This document shows, piece by piece, positions 35,174 through 44,454 of a stretch of 64,000 nucleotides of DNA. This DNA is from JAOADN01 sp049323795. Its GTDB lineage: Bacteria; Pseudomonadota; Alphaproteobacteria; Rhodobacterales; Rhodobacteraceae. The notes beneath the pieces are model-generated. The model was not told where the DNA came from. It searched no databases and saw only the letters and a list, made by a program, of their open reading frames with translations. The position numbers were made by a program, and so were the translations under genes. Within the stretch, counting starts at the first letter, position 1. Every line of letters begins with the position of its first letter. The DNA lies in assembly GCA_049323795.1 (NCBI GenBank), contig JBMOOH010000001.1, forward strand, positions 124,001 through 188,000. The letters are read 5' to 3'.

Positions 35174-36313
35174 ATGCGCAGCGCGGCGATCATCGTGGCG
35201 GCCGGCCGCGGGCTGCGGGCGGGCGGCGGCGAGCCGAAGCAGTGGCGCCCGCTCGGCGGGCGGCCGGTCCTGCTGCGCAGCCTCGACGCCTTCGCGGCGC
35301 TCGACCTGCGCGTCGTGGTCCTCCATCCCGACGAGATGGCCCGGGGCGCCGCCGAGATCGGCGGGCAGGCGATGCTCGTCGCGGGCGGCGCGACGCGGTC
35401 CGAAAGCGTGCGCAATGCGCTCGAGACACTTGCGGGCAGCGGGATCGGCCACGTGCTCATCCACGACGCGGCACGGCCCTTCGCCTCGCCCGGGCTGATC
35501 GCCCGCGTGCTGGCCGCGCTGGACGGGGCGCAGGCCGCGGCGCCCGGCATCGCCGTGACCGACGCGCTCTGGCGGGTCGCGGACGGCCGGGTGGAGGGCC
35601 TGGTGCGGCGGGACGGGCTCTGGCGGGCGCAGACGCCGCAGGGATTCGCCTACGACGCGATACTGGCGGCATACCGCGCCCACCCGGCTGGCGCCGCCGA
35701 CGATGTCGGGGTCGCGCTCGCGGCCGGGCTTGCGGTGACACTCGTTCCCGGCGAGGCGGCGAACTTCAAGATCACCCATCCCGAAGACTTCGCGCGCGCC
35801 GAACGGATGCTCGCCCCGGCCGAGGAGACGGTCATGGATATCCGCACGGGCAACGGCTTCGATGTCCACGCCTTCACCGAAGGCGACCATGTGACGCTCT
35901 GCGGCGTCCGCCTGCCGCACCGCCGCGCGCTGCTCGGCCATTCCGACGCCGATGTCGGGATGCATGCGCTCGCCGACGCGATCTATGGCGCGCTGGCCGA
36001 AGGCGACATCGGACGGCACTTTCCGCCCTCCGACCCGCGCTGGAAGGGTGCGGCGAGCGAGGTCTTCCTGTCCCATGCCGGGGCGCTCGCGCGCGAGAGG
36101 GGGTTCCGGGTGGCGAATGCCGATGTCACGCTGGTCTGCGAGGCGCCGAAGATCGGACCGCATGCGGACGCGATGCGCGGCGAACTTGCCCGCATCCTCG
36201 GGATCGATGCCACGCGCGTCGGGGTCAAGGCCACGACATCGGAAGGGCTGGGCTTCACCGGGCGCGAAGAGGGGATCGCCGCGCTGGCCACGGCGACGCT
36301 GGTGAGCGCGTGA
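35174..36313 (+). CDS. ispDF: Bifunctional IspD/IspF (MEP pathway)
   Basis: 379 residues. The N-terminal IspD domain (1-~220) makes CDP-methylerythritol: SAAIIVAAGRGLRAGGGEPKQW, VLIHDAARPF and WRAQTPQGF. The C-terminal IspF domain (from ~222) makes the 2,4-cyclodiphosphate: RTGNGFDVHAFTEGDHVTLCG, LLGHSDADVGMHALADAIYGA with the metal-binding Asp/His, and VKATTSEGLGF. The fusion is typical of alphaproteobacteria. Its stop overlaps the pgpA GTG by 4 nt. Confidence 0.96.
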   Translation: MRSAAIIVAAGRGLRAGGGEPKQWRPLGGRPVLLRSLDAFAALDLRVVVLHPDEMARGAAEIGGQAMLVAGGATRSESVRNALETLAGSGIGHVLIHDAARPFASPGLIARVLAALDGAQAAAPGIAVTDALWRVADGRVEGLVRRDGLWRAQTPQGFAYDAILAAYRAHPAGAADDVGVALAAGLAVTLVPGEAANFKITHPEDFARAERMLAPAEETVMDIRTGNGFDVHAFTEGDHVTLCGVRLPHRRALLGHSDADVGMHALADAIYGALAEGDIGRHFPPSDPRWKGAASEVFLSHAGALARERGFRVANADVTLVCEAPKIGPHADAMRGELARILGIDATRVGVKATTSEGLGFTGREEGIAALATATLVSA

Positions 36314-36804
36314 CCCCCGTCCGGGCCGTCACGACCTTCGGCGGCGTCGGCCTCCTCCGACCCGCACCGGGGACCTGGGGATCCGCCGCCGCCCTTGCGC
36401 TCGGGCTCGTGGTCCTGCGGACCGCCGGCTTTCCGGCGCTGGTCCTGCTGGCCGCGCTCGCCGCTCTCGGGGGCATGGCGGCGATCCGCGCCGACCTCGC
36501 CGGGCGGGGCGGCGACCGCGATCCCCCGGACATCGTGATCGACGAGGTTGCCGGGCAGTGGGTGGCCCTCTGCTTCCCGGCGGCGGCCTTCTGGTGGCGC
36601 GGGATCGACATCGTCTGGCCCGGCTGGGTGGCGGCCTTCCTGCTCTTCCGCCTCTTCGACATCTGGAAGCCCTGGCTCGTCGGCCGGGCCGACAGGCGGG
36701 GCGATGCGGCGGGGGTCATGCTCGACGATCTCTGGGCCGGGCTCTTTGCAGGCATCGCCGCCTGGATCGCGGCGGCACTGGCCCACGGGGTGCTCCTGCG
36801 GTGA
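36310..36804 (+). CDS. pgpA: Phosphatidylglycerophosphatase A
   Basis: 164 residues, inner membrane. It dephosphorylates phosphatidylglycerol phosphate. N-terminal FGGVGLLRPAPGTWGSAAAL, the acidic PPDIVIDEVAGQWVAL and FRLFDIWKPWL followed by GVMLDDLWAGLFAG are the conserved PgpA blocks. Start is GTG 36310 inside GTGA shared with the ispDF stop; the stop in turn overlaps cinA (GTGA), so ispDF-pgpA-cinA are all translationally coupled. Confidence 0.93.
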   Translation: MTPVRAVTTFGGVGLLRPAPGTWGSAAALALGLVVLRTAGFPALVLLAALAALGGMAAIRADLAGRGGDRDPPDIVIDEVAGQWVALCFPAAAFWWRGIDIVWPGWVAAFLLFRLFDIWKPWLVGRADRRGDAAGVMLDDLWAGLFAGIAAWIAAALAHGVLLR

Positions 36805-37277
36805 TCCCTTCCCCGGTCGAGCGGATTCTGGCGGCGGCCCGCGCGCGGGGAATGCGGATCGCCACTGCCGAAAGCTGCACCGGCGGGCTGCTGGCGGCGC
36901 GCCTGACCGATGTGCCCGGGTCGTCCGATGTCTTCGACCGCGGCTTCGTGACCTATTCGGACCGCGCGAAGGAGGACATGCTCGGCGTCCGGGCCGATAC
37001 GCTCGCCGCCTGCGGCGCGGTCAGCGAGGAGACCGCCCGCGAGATGGCCGAAGGCGCGCTGGCACGGTCCGGGGCGGACATCGCCGTCGCGGTCACCGGC
37101 ATCGCGGGCCCCGGCGGCTCGGGGTCCAAGCCCGAGGGCCGGGTCTGCTTCGCCCTGGCGGTGCGGGCGGCCCCGGTCCGCTCCGAGACGGTCGAATTCG
37201 GCCCGCGCGGTCGGCAGCTCGTGCGCGAGGCGGCGACGGCGCATGCGCTCGGCCTGATCCTGTCCGCGCTCGGCTGA
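36801..37277 (+). CDS. pncC: CinA C-terminal domain / nicotinamide-nucleotide amidohydrolase
   Basis: 158 residues, the stand-alone CinA C-terminal domain that deamidates NMN to nicotinate mononucleotide. Nucleophile serine motif is IATAESCTGGLLAARLTDVPG, followed by FVTYSDRAKEDMLGV, GAVSEETAREMAEGA and VTGIAGPGGSGSKPEG. The N-terminal COG1058 domain of full CinA is absent, as is usual in this group. GTG 36801 overlaps the pgpA stop. Confidence 0.93.
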   Translation: MIPSPVERILAAARARGMRIATAESCTGGLLAARLTDVPGSSDVFDRGFVTYSDRAKEDMLGVRADTLAACGAVSEETAREMAEGALARSGADIAVAVTGIAGPGGSGSKPEGRVCFALAVRAAPVRSETVEFGPRGRQLVREAATAHALGLILSALG

Positions 37278-37293
37278 CCCGGCCGGAAACCGC

Positions 37294-37315
37294 CGGACGC
37301 ACCCTGGACGCACCC
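37294..37315 (+). repeat. Tandem 11-bp repeat after cinA
   Basis: GGACGCACCCT occurs twice in direct succession (37294-37304 and 37305-37315), just past the cinA stop. No function is apparent; the intergenic stretch to coq10 (222 bp) holds nothing else I recognise. Confidence 0.6.
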
Positions 37316-37499
37316 TGGGCACGGTCAGCGCAGTTGCCGGCAGAATGCCGCCCCCCCTCGCGGCTCGCGTCGAAGTCGCGGGTGCCGCCGCCGCGCAGAG
37401 ATCGGGCCGAACCCGGCCAGTCGTGCCCGCCGCCGATCACCTTCATGCACAGGACGGCCAGTCCGCCGTCGGGACGCTGTCACTCGGTGCGCTCGGTCC

Positions 37500-37964
37500 T
37501 CATCCCGTCGGCGACCGGCCGTAGAGCGCCGCGGCCCGGGCCTCGAAGGCGCGGACGACACGCCGCATCGCCTCGTCGAAGACAAGTCCGATCAGCTTCT
37601 GCAGCACGAGGTTGCGGAACTCGAAATCGACGAAGAACCGGACCTGGCAGCGGTTGTCGGGCAGGTCCGTGATCGACCAGTCCGATCGCATGTGGCGGAA
37701 CGGTCCGTCGAGATACTCGATACGGATGTCCCCGGTGTCCGGGCGCATCGTCACCCGGGTGGTGAATCGTTCGCGGAAGACCTTGAACGAGATCACGAGA
37801 TCGGTGTCGAGCACCTCCGAACCGTCGGCCTGGCGGCGCCGCGACCGGATGCGGGCGGCCGCGGTCCAGGGCAGGAATTCGGGGTATCGCTCGACATCGG
37901 CGACAAGATCGTAGATCTGCTGCGCGGTGTACGGCAGCACCCGCTCTTCCCGATGCGTCGGCAT
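37500..37964 (-). CDS. Coq10/RatA-type START-domain protein
   Basis: 154 residues of the polyketide cyclase/START family. N-terminal VLPYTAQQIYDLVADVERYPEFLPW is the Coq10 signature, with VSFKVFRERFTTRVTMRPD-like strands and C-terminal helix VLQKLIGLVFDEAMRRVVRAFEARA. In mitochondria Coq10 binds ubiquinone; in E. coli the homologue was reported as the ribosome-associated toxin RatA. In an alphaproteobacterium the quinone-binding role is the likelier one. Confidence 0.9.
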   Translation of the reverse strand: MPTHREERVLPYTAQQIYDLVADVERYPEFLPWTAAARIRSRRRQADGSEVLDTDLVISFKVFRERFTTRVTMRPDTGDIRIEYLDGPFRHMRSDWSITDLPDNRCQVRFFVDFEFRNLVLQKLIGLVFDEAMRRVVRAFEARAAALYGRSPTG

Positions 37965-38115
37965 GACGCGTCCCCCCTGCCTCTCGGGTCAGCCACCCCG
38001 TCCGCTTCCGCGGCCGGCCCGGAAGCGGACGGCCCGACCGTCCGCCGTCGCGGCAAGCCCGCGTGACACCGGGCCTCCGTGTCGCTAAATGAGGCGGCGA
38101 AATCAAGAGGTGGAC

Positions 38116-38673
38116 ATGCCGGACCGCGCCTACGTCATCGACCCGATGATCTCTGCCAAGGCGATCGCTGCACGGGTCGAGGCGCTTGCCGCAGAGATCA
38201 CGGCCGCGTTCGGCGGCAGCGACAAGCTCGTGGTGGTCGGGCTTCTGCGCGGATCCTTCGTGTTCATCGCCGATCTCGTGCGCGAGATCGACCTGCCGGT
38301 CGAGGTCGATTTCCTCGAAGTGTCGAGCTACGGCAACGCGCTGGAATCGTCGCGCGAGGTGCGCATCCTGAAGGATCTGCGCGGCGACATCGCCGGGCGC
38401 GACGTGCTCGTGGTCGAGGACATCGTGGACACCGGCTTCACGCTGGCGGCCGTCCTGCGCCTCCTCGCCACGCGCACTCCGCGGCGGCTGGAATCCTGCG
38501 CGCTCCTCGACAAGCCCTCGCGTCGCGAGGTCGAGGTCCGCGCCACCTGGACCGGCTTCACCATTCCCGACGAATTCGTCGTCGGCTACGGCATCGACTT
38601 TGCGCAGCGCAACCGCAATCTGCCCTATATCGGGAAGGTCCGCTTCACCGGGGCGGCCGGGGCCCTGCCGTGA
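38116..38673 (+). CDS. hpt: Hypoxanthine phosphoribosyltransferase
   Basis: 185 residues of purine salvage (hypoxanthine/guanine + PRPP to IMP/GMP). Early loop VVVGLLRGSFVFIADLVR, the flexible loop VSSYGNALESS, the PRPP-binding motif VLVVEDIVDTGFTL and C-terminal FTIPDEFVVGYGIDFAQRNRNLPYIG are all present. AAGAGG precedes ATG 38116. The stop overlaps the GTG of a small membrane protein gene. Confidence 0.96.
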   Translation: MPDRAYVIDPMISAKAIAARVEALAAEITAAFGGSDKLVVVGLLRGSFVFIADLVREIDLPVEVDFLEVSSYGNALESSREVRILKDLRGDIAGRDVLVVEDIVDTGFTLAAVLRLLATRTPRRLESCALLDKPSRREVEVRATWTGFTIPDEFVVGYGIDFAQRNRNLPYIGKVRFTGAAGALP

Positions 38674-38843
38674 ACGCCACCTGGCTTCTTCGCATGGCGC
38701 GATGGATGCGGCATCCGCCCTCTCCGCGCAGCGTGGCGCTCGGGCTCGGGGTTCTTGGCCTCTGTCTTGCGCTGTTCGGCGCGGAACGCCTCGGGGTCCT
38801 GCCGGACTGGTTCGCCGTCGATCCGAGGGGAGCGAAGCCCTAG
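38670..38843 (+). CDS. Small membrane protein coupled to hpt
   Basis: 57 residues with one hydrophobic helix (VALGLGVLGLCLALFGAERL) flanked by WMRHPPSPRS and PDWFAVDPRG. The GTG start overlaps the hpt stop (GTGA), so it is real and cotranslated. I have the impression that short proteins of this pattern sit beside hpt in other Rhodobacterales; the function is unknown. The stop TAG at 38841 is directly followed by the truncated cytochrome c in the same frame. Confidence 0.7.
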   Translation: MNATWLLRMARWMRHPPSPRSVALGLGVLGLCLALFGAERLGVLPDWFAVDPRGAKP

Positions 38844-38852
38844 CCTTCCGAC

Positions 38853-39533
38853 GGCGGGCAGAGGTTCGTGGCGGCCTTCGGACCCTTCGTGGCCCCGAAC
38901 ATCTCGCCGGACCCCGGGCAGGGCATCGGATCGTGGCAGCCGATCGATCCCGCACGGGCAATGACGCTCGGCGTTTCGCCCGAGGGCCGCCATGACTGCC
39001 CGGCCTTCCCCTGCCCGTCCTACATCAAGGCCGCGCCGCAGGACATCGTCGATCTCTATGCCTTCCTGTTGACGCTTCCCGGCGGCGCCACGCCAAGCCA
39101 GCCCCACGCGATCCGCTTTCCCTTCAGCATCCGCCGGCTCGTCGGGCTGTGGAAAGTCCTCTACCTCCGCAAGGACTGGGCGGTTCCGGGCGAGCTCGCG
39201 CCCGAACAGGCGCGCGGCCGCTACCTCGCCGAGGCGCTTGCCCATTGCGCAGAATGCCACACCCCGCGCAACGCGCTCGGCGGGCCGGACCTGAAGCGCT
39301 GGCTGGCCGGGGGTCCGTCCCCGGACGGCCGGGACAAGTTCCCGAACATCACCCCCGCCGGGCTGGACTGGTCCGAGGCGGACATCGCCGAATACCTGAG
39401 ATCGGGCTTCGCGCCGGACTTCGACAGCGTGGGCGGCCCGATGGCGCTGGTCGTGGACAGCCTTTCGCGCCTGACCGACGCCGACCGGGCGGCAATCGCG
39501 GCCTATCTCAGGACGGTTCCGCCGTCCGGGTGA
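38853..39533 (+). pseudogene. N-terminally truncated c-type cytochrome
   Basis: About 226 codons of a diheme cytochrome c. The frame begins abruptly with GGQRFVAAFGPFVAPNISPDP, which in full-length relatives follows the first heme domain; nine codons upstream is the TAG of the preceding gene. The second domain is intact with CAECH (heme site), FPNITPAGLDWSEADIAEYL and a C-terminal methionine region GGPMALVVDSLSRL. Signal peptide and first CxxCH are missing, so export and heme loading are unlikely even if GTG 38868 were used. It ends overlapping DUF1638 by 26 bp. Confidence 0.75.
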
Positions 39534-40221
39534 CGCGCCCTGCCCCGGCGAGCGCCGGGACGAGGTCGCCATAGCCCGTGAAGCGGCGTTCGTAGGCGAG
39601 GCCCAGCCGGTCGGCATGCGCCCGTGCCAGCGCGTCGAGCGATGGATCCTCGGTCTGCGCCTGGTAGACGAGCGTGGTGTAGTTGCCGAAATACATGTCC
39701 CGCAACTCGGGGCGCCGGTCGAGGCCGAGGGGCTTCCAGACGAAGGCATCGAACTGCCGGACAAGGAAATCGGTCAGGTAGAAGCACGTCACCTCGCCCC
39801 GCGCGGCGAAGGCCGCGTTGCCCTCGAAGAAGGAATAGCAGTGCGGACCCGCGACCATCCCGACACCCAGTTCGGCGCATCGGGCCTGAAGCAGGCCGCC
39901 CGTCCCGCAGTCGGCATAGACGACGAAGACGTCGTCATAGCTGTCGCGGTGCTTCAGAACCGCCGCCTCGACGGCCGCCGTGATCTTCTCGGGGGTGTTG
40001 TGCAGGATCGCGGGCAGGCAGGTCAGGTCGAGATGCGACCAGCCGTTCGCGTCCCGGACCGCGAGTATCTCGCGCGCCAGCGCCCCGCAGGCGATGAGAA
40101 GCACGCGGCCCCGCCCCGCCGGCGCCAGACCCGTCTCGGTCAGACCCCGGTCGGTGACGCCCGTGGCATCCGGGCCGCGGGCGGTGCGCAAGGCGTCCGG
40201 GATGTGGCTGTGATCGGGCAT
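39508..40221 (-). CDS. DUF1638 family protein
   Basis: 237 residues. The conserved DUF1638 pattern is visible: VLLIACGALAREILAVRD, LTCLPAILHNTPEKI, VVYADCGTGGLLQARC, AGPHCYSFFEGN and CFYLTDFLVRQFDAFVWKPLG. The several conserved Cys/His suggest metal or corrinoid chemistry. Genes of this family often lie near corrinoid methyltransferase components, and a corrinoid protein is encoded 400 bp away on the same strand. The exact role is not established. ATG 40221 is chosen because the sequence above it is not protein-like. Confidence 0.85.
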   Translation of the reverse strand: MPDHSHIPDALRTARGPDATGVTDRGLTETGLAPAGRGRVLLIACGALAREILAVRDANGWSHLDLTCLPAILHNTPEKITAAVEAAVLKHRDSYDDVFVVYADCGTGGLLQARCAELGVGMVAGPHCYSFFEGNAAFAARGEVTCFYLTDFLVRQFDAFVWKPLGLDRRPELRDMYFGNYTTLVYQAQTEDPSLDALARAHADRLGLAYERRFTGYGDLVPALAGAGRVTRTAEPS

Positions 40222-40333
40222 GGGTTGAAGATAGGCGCTGCGCCGCCCCGCCAACAGGCCAGAATGCGCCCTGTTGCAGGTCCGGAGCGGCGTGCCCGGC
40301 CTTTCGGGGCGCCGCACCGGCCCATCGGTCCGG

Positions 40334-40540
40334 TCATTCGGTCGGCTTGCGGCCCGACCGGGCGGCACGCAGCCGGACGAGGATGAGGGTGAGAAGCAGA
40401 AGCGGGCCGATCGCCGCCTGCCAGTAGGGCATGACCTCGCCGGCCACGCCCCAGGCAAGGGCCAGCGTGGCCCCTGCCGCAACGATCACGGCTCCCACCA
40501 GAGCCACGAAACGGATGGTCTGCAAGACGGATGCCCCCAA
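40334..40540 (-). CDS. Small two-helix membrane protein
   Basis: 68 residues: two hydrophobic helices (RFVALVGAVIVAAGATLALAW and YWQAAIGPLLLLTLILVRL) and a basic tail ARSGRKPTE. The first start codon in frame is TTG 40540, without a clear ribosome binding site, so the true start may be different. It lies between corrinoid protein and DUF1638 genes on the same strand. Function unknown. Confidence 0.5.
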   Translation of the reverse strand: MGASVLQTIRFVALVGAVIVAAGATLALAWGVAGEVMPYWQAAIGPLLLLTLILVRLRAARSGRKPTE

Positions 40541-40637
40541 GGGTTTCGGTCAGGGACGAGGAAACACCGTCATCGGGGCACAAATATGGCATCGAACCCG
40601 ACACTCGGGGACGGCAGGGCGCCGCCGCCCGCCCGGC

Positions 40638-41339
<702 letters not shown>

Positions 41340-41524
41340 TTTTTGCGTCTCCGGGCGGTCCCCGGACGCTGTAATGGGGCGAAAGGGCTTTGTCCACTTG
41401 GCGTTTTCCGACATGCCGGATTGCGACACCGACAGGTCGCTCGGAAAAGGCATCCGGGCCGCTCCCGGCACCGCGCGGCACGTCACGCTTGGCAAATGTT
41501 CTTCTTATGTTCTAGTATCGGCTC

Positions 41525-42607
41525 ATGCCCCTGCCCCCGCCCGATCCCTTCCTCCGCCTCAGGGCCCGCGGTGCCGACACCAACATGTCGGGCCGGTTCG
41601 AACCCTATGCGCGTGAAGTCGAGAATGACGGCTGGGACATCCCCGAGGACGAGCGGCTCCTGAAGACCGAGGTGGCCGAGGAACGCCCCCGGTCCGTCAT
41701 CACCCGCAACAGCTCTCCCGACATCCCCTTCGACCGGTCGGTGAACCCCTACCGGGGCTGCGAGCACGGCTGCATCTACTGCTTCGCGCGGCCCACGCAT
41801 TCCTATCTCGGGCTGTCGCCGGGGCTCGACTTCGAGACGCGGCTGACGGCGAAGCCCGATGCGCCATCAGTGCTCGGCAGGGAACTCGGACGGAAGGGCT
41901 ACACGCCCGCGGTGCTCGCCATCGGCACCAATACCGACCCCTACCAGCCGATCGAGGCGCGCTACCGGATCATGCGGCGCCTCCTGGAGGTCCTGTCCGA
42001 CTGGAACCACCCCGTCGCCATCGTGACGAAGGGCGCGCTGATCGAGCGCGACGTGGACATCCTGTCGGACATGGCCAGGCGCAACCTCGTCTCGGTCGGG
42101 ATTTCCGTCACCTCGCTCGACCCGGCCCTGTCGCGCAAGCTCGAGCCGCGCGCGCCGGTTCCCGCGCGCCGCCTCGCCGCGGTCCGCACCCTGTCGCAGG
42201 CAGGGGTGCCGGTGCGCGCGATGGTGGCGCCGGTGATTCCGGTCGTGACCGACCGCGAGATGGAGTCGATACTCGAAGCCGCCGCCGCGGCTGGCGCCCG
42301 GGCCGCATCCTGGATCCTCCTCCGCCTGCCTTTCGAGGTCGCGCCGCTCTTCCGCGACTGGCTGGAACGACACGAGCCGCTCAAGGCCGCCCATGTCATG
42401 AACCGGCTCCGCGAGATGCGGGGCGGCAGGGACTATGACGCGGAGTGGGGAAAGCGGATGAAGGGCGAGGGGCTGATGGCGGAGCTGATCGCCAGGCGGT
42501 TCCATCTGGCGGCAAGGCGCCTGGGCCTCGACGGGAGGCTCCCGCCGCTTGACGTGACCCGGTTCAGAAAGCCGGAGCGGGCGGGGGATCAGTTGAGCCT
42601 GTTCTGA
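41525..42607 (+). CDS. Radical SAM protein, PA0069/SplB-like family
   Basis: 360 residues. Radical SAM 4Fe-4S site is NPYRGCEHGCIYCFARPTHS (C-x3-C-x2-C), followed by AIGTNTDPYQPIEARYRIMR, VAIVTKGALIERDVDIL and the strand VSVGISVTSLDPAL. It belongs to the group resembling spore photoproduct lyase, present in many proteobacteria with an unknown reaction. It ends in QLSLF, a form seen as a beta-clamp binding tail in other proteins (QLxLF), which would fit a DNA-repair role; that is inference. Confidence 0.88.
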   Translation: MPLPPPDPFLRLRARGADTNMSGRFEPYAREVENDGWDIPEDERLLKTEVAEERPRSVITRNSSPDIPFDRSVNPYRGCEHGCIYCFARPTHSYLGLSPGLDFETRLTAKPDAPSVLGRELGRKGYTPAVLAIGTNTDPYQPIEARYRIMRRLLEVLSDWNHPVAIVTKGALIERDVDILSDMARRNLVSVGISVTSLDPALSRKLEPRAPVPARRLAAVRTLSQAGVPVRAMVAPVIPVVTDREMESILEAAAAAGARAASWILLRLPFEVAPLFRDWLERHEPLKAAHVMNRLREMRGGRDYDAEWGKRMKGEGLMAELIARRFHLAARRLGLDGRLPPLDVTRFRKPERAGDQLSLF

Positions 42608-42629
42608 GGCGAGGCCGGCAATTCCTTCT

Positions 42630-42647
42630 CCTGCCTGGACAGGCAGG
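42630..42647 (+). terminator. Hairpin after radical SAM gene
   Basis: CCTGCCTG and CAGGCAGG form a perfect 8-bp stem with GA between, 23 bp past the stop. There is no U-tract, so it may be a terminator aided by Rho or only an mRNA-stabilising hairpin. Confidence 0.35.
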
Positions 42648-42808
42648 TGACGGTTCGTGCCGCCTCCTCCCCTGCGGGGGCGGGCGCGCGCCGACAGGGA
42701 CGGCTTCGGCGCCACCCATGGCCGTCGCCGCCGCTGGCGGCTTCGGGCCAGCCGGCATGGCAGGCGCTCCACCGGAGCGTCGTCCGGCACGGCGGCAGAG
42801 GCGTCCCC

Positions 42809-43951
42809 TCACGTCCCCCGCCGGATCCACCCGCCGCCGAGCACGCGCGACCCCTCGCGCGCATAGAACACGCAGGCCTGTCCCGGCGACACGCCGGTCT
42901 CGGGTGCGAGCAGCTCCACCTCCGCCTCAGCCGCCGATACCGGCCGCACCACCGCCTCGGCCGGGGGCCGCGTGGAGCGCACCCGCACCGCGACCGGCCA
43001 TTCGTCCGCGCCCTCGAACGCGCCGTCGCCGAGCCAGTTGATCTCGGCCACCCGGATCACGGTCGTCGCCAGCGCCTCGCGCGGGCCCACGACCACCCGC
43101 CGCGTCACGGGGTCGAGCCGCAGGACGTAGACCGGATCGCCGAGGCCCCCGATCCCGAGCCCCTTCCGCTGCCCGATCGTGTAATGGATGACGCCCCGGT
43201 GCTCGCCCAGAACGTTCCCGTCCATGTCCACGATCTCGCCCGGGTCCGCGGCCCCCGGGCGCAGCTTCTCGATCACCGCGGCATAGTTCCCGTTCGGCAC
43301 GAAGCAGATGTCCTGGCTGTCGGGCTTGTCCGCGACCGGCAGTCCGTATTTCGCGGCAAGCGCCCGCGTCTCGGCCTTCGATGCCAGGTGGCCCAGGGGG
43401 AACCGCAGGTATCCCAACTGCTCAGGCGTCGTCGAGAACAGGAAATACGACTGGTCGCGGCCCGGGTCTGCCGCCCGGTGCAGTTCCGGCCCCGCCGGCC
43501 CGACGATCCGCCGGATGTAATGCCCCGTCGCCATGCAGTCGGCGTCAAGCTCTCTCGCCGTCGCCAGAAGGTCCTTGAATTTCACCCGCTCGTTGCAGCG
43601 GATGCAGGGCACCGGCGTCGCGCCGGCGAGATAGGCGTCGGCGAACTCGTCGATGACCGCCTCGCGGAACATGTTCTCGTAGTCGAGCACGTAGTGGGGA
43701 AACCCCATCGTCTCGGCCACGCGGCGGGCATCGTGGATGTCCTTTCCCGCGCAGCAGGCCCCCTTCTTCGCCAGCGCCGCCCCGTGGTCGTAAAGCTGCA
43801 GCGTCACGCCCACGACGTCGTAGCCCTCCTCGGCCAGCATCGCGGCGACGACCGACGAATCCACGCCGCCCGACATCGCCACCACGACGCGCGTGTCGGC
43901 GGGCGCTTTCGGGAACCCAAGCGAATTCGTGGGGTGGGCGTCGAGAGCCAT
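42809..43951 (-). CDS. mnmA: tRNA-specific 2-thiouridylase MnmA
   Basis: 380 residues. It thiolates U34 of tRNA-Lys/Glu/Gln. PP-loop VVVAMSGGVDSSVVAAML, CCAGKDIHDARRVAETMG, catalytic cysteine pair in TPVPCIRCNERVKFKDLL and in KPDSQDICFVPNG, then the C-terminal beta domain with GLGIGGLGDPVYVLRLD and LLAPETGVSPGQACVFY. ATG 43951 is chosen; the frame is open upstream past the divergent sciP start. A good promoter lies 46-73 bp upstream. Confidence 0.96.
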   Translation of the reverse strand: MALDAHPTNSLGFPKAPADTRVVVAMSGGVDSSVVAAMLAEEGYDVVGVTLQLYDHGAALAKKGACCAGKDIHDARRVAETMGFPHYVLDYENMFREAVIDEFADAYLAGATPVPCIRCNERVKFKDLLATARELDADCMATGHYIRRIVGPAGPELHRAADPGRDQSYFLFSTTPEQLGYLRFPLGHLASKAETRALAAKYGLPVADKPDSQDICFVPNGNYAAVIEKLRPGAADPGEIVDMDGNVLGEHRGVIHYTIGQRKGLGIGGLGDPVYVLRLDPVTRRVVVGPREALATTVIRVAEINWLGDGAFEGADEWPVAVRVRSTRPPAEAVVRPVSAAEAEVELLAPETGVSPGQACVFYAREGSRVLGGGWIRRGT

Positions 43952-43996
43952 CGGCGAAAGCCTTCCGGGGCGGGAAACCAGGTCAGGGCCCATGGG

Positions 43997-44024
43997 AATA
44001 TAGGAAAATGCGCGATACTCACAA
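43997..44024 (-). promoter_or_regulatory. Sigma-70-type promoter for mnmA
   Basis: Minus strand -35 TTGTGA (44024-44019), 16-bp spacer, -10 TATATT (44002-43997), giving a start about 40 nt before the mnmA ATG. Confidence 0.5.
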
Positions 44025-44093
44025 GCAGGGGTTTCACCCGGCATTAAATCGCGCTGCGCACCCTCGCCGGCGGTGTGAAGAACGGGGTGAACC

Positions 44094-44417
44094 ATGTTCC
44101 TGAAGAAAGTCGATGGCCCGAGGGCCGTCACCTTGCCCGACGGCTCCAAGATGACGCGCGCCGATCTGCCCGCGCCCGAGACGAGGCGGTGGGTGGCCAG
44201 CCGCAAGGTCAAGGTGGTGCGGGCGGTTCTCTCCGGGCTTCTGCCTCTGGGCGAGGCGCTTCGTCGCTACGACCTGTCCGAGGAGGAGTTCCGGCTCTGG
44301 CGCGAGGCGGTCGAACGGCATGGAGAAAAGGCGCTGAAGGTCACCACGCTGCAGCGCTTCCGCGACCATGCGGGCGATCCGGCGCAGGCGGACGGCCGCC
44401 CATCCAGCCGCCCGTAG
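44094..44417 (+). CDS. sciP: CtrA inhibitor SciP (DUF1153)
   Basis: 107 residues. SciP binds the cell-cycle regulator CtrA and represses its promoters. The family core is clear: DGSKMTRADLPAPETRRWV, VVRAVLSGLLPLGEALRRYD, LSEEEFRLWREAVERHG and LKVTTLQRFRD, a trihelical DNA-binding-like fold. The N-terminus and a poly-Ser/Pro tail vary. In Rhodobacterales CtrA controls motility and gene transfer agent genes rather than division, so SciP here probably tunes those. ATG is preceded by GGGGTGA and is divergent from mnmA. Confidence 0.9.
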   Translation: MFLKKVDGPRAVTLPDGSKMTRADLPAPETRRWVASRKVKVVRAVLSGLLPLGEALRRYDLSEEEFRLWREAVERHGEKALKVTTLQRFRDHAGDPAQADGRPSSRP

Positions 44418-44454
44418 CGCCCGCCGGGGCGCCGGGCGTGACGCCGGGGCGCGT

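Noticed and set aside
41340..41524. Cobalamin riboswitch expected near the corrinoid protein
   Set aside because: No B12-box-like sequence or matching hairpins seen in the divergent region between the corrinoid protein and radical SAM genes.
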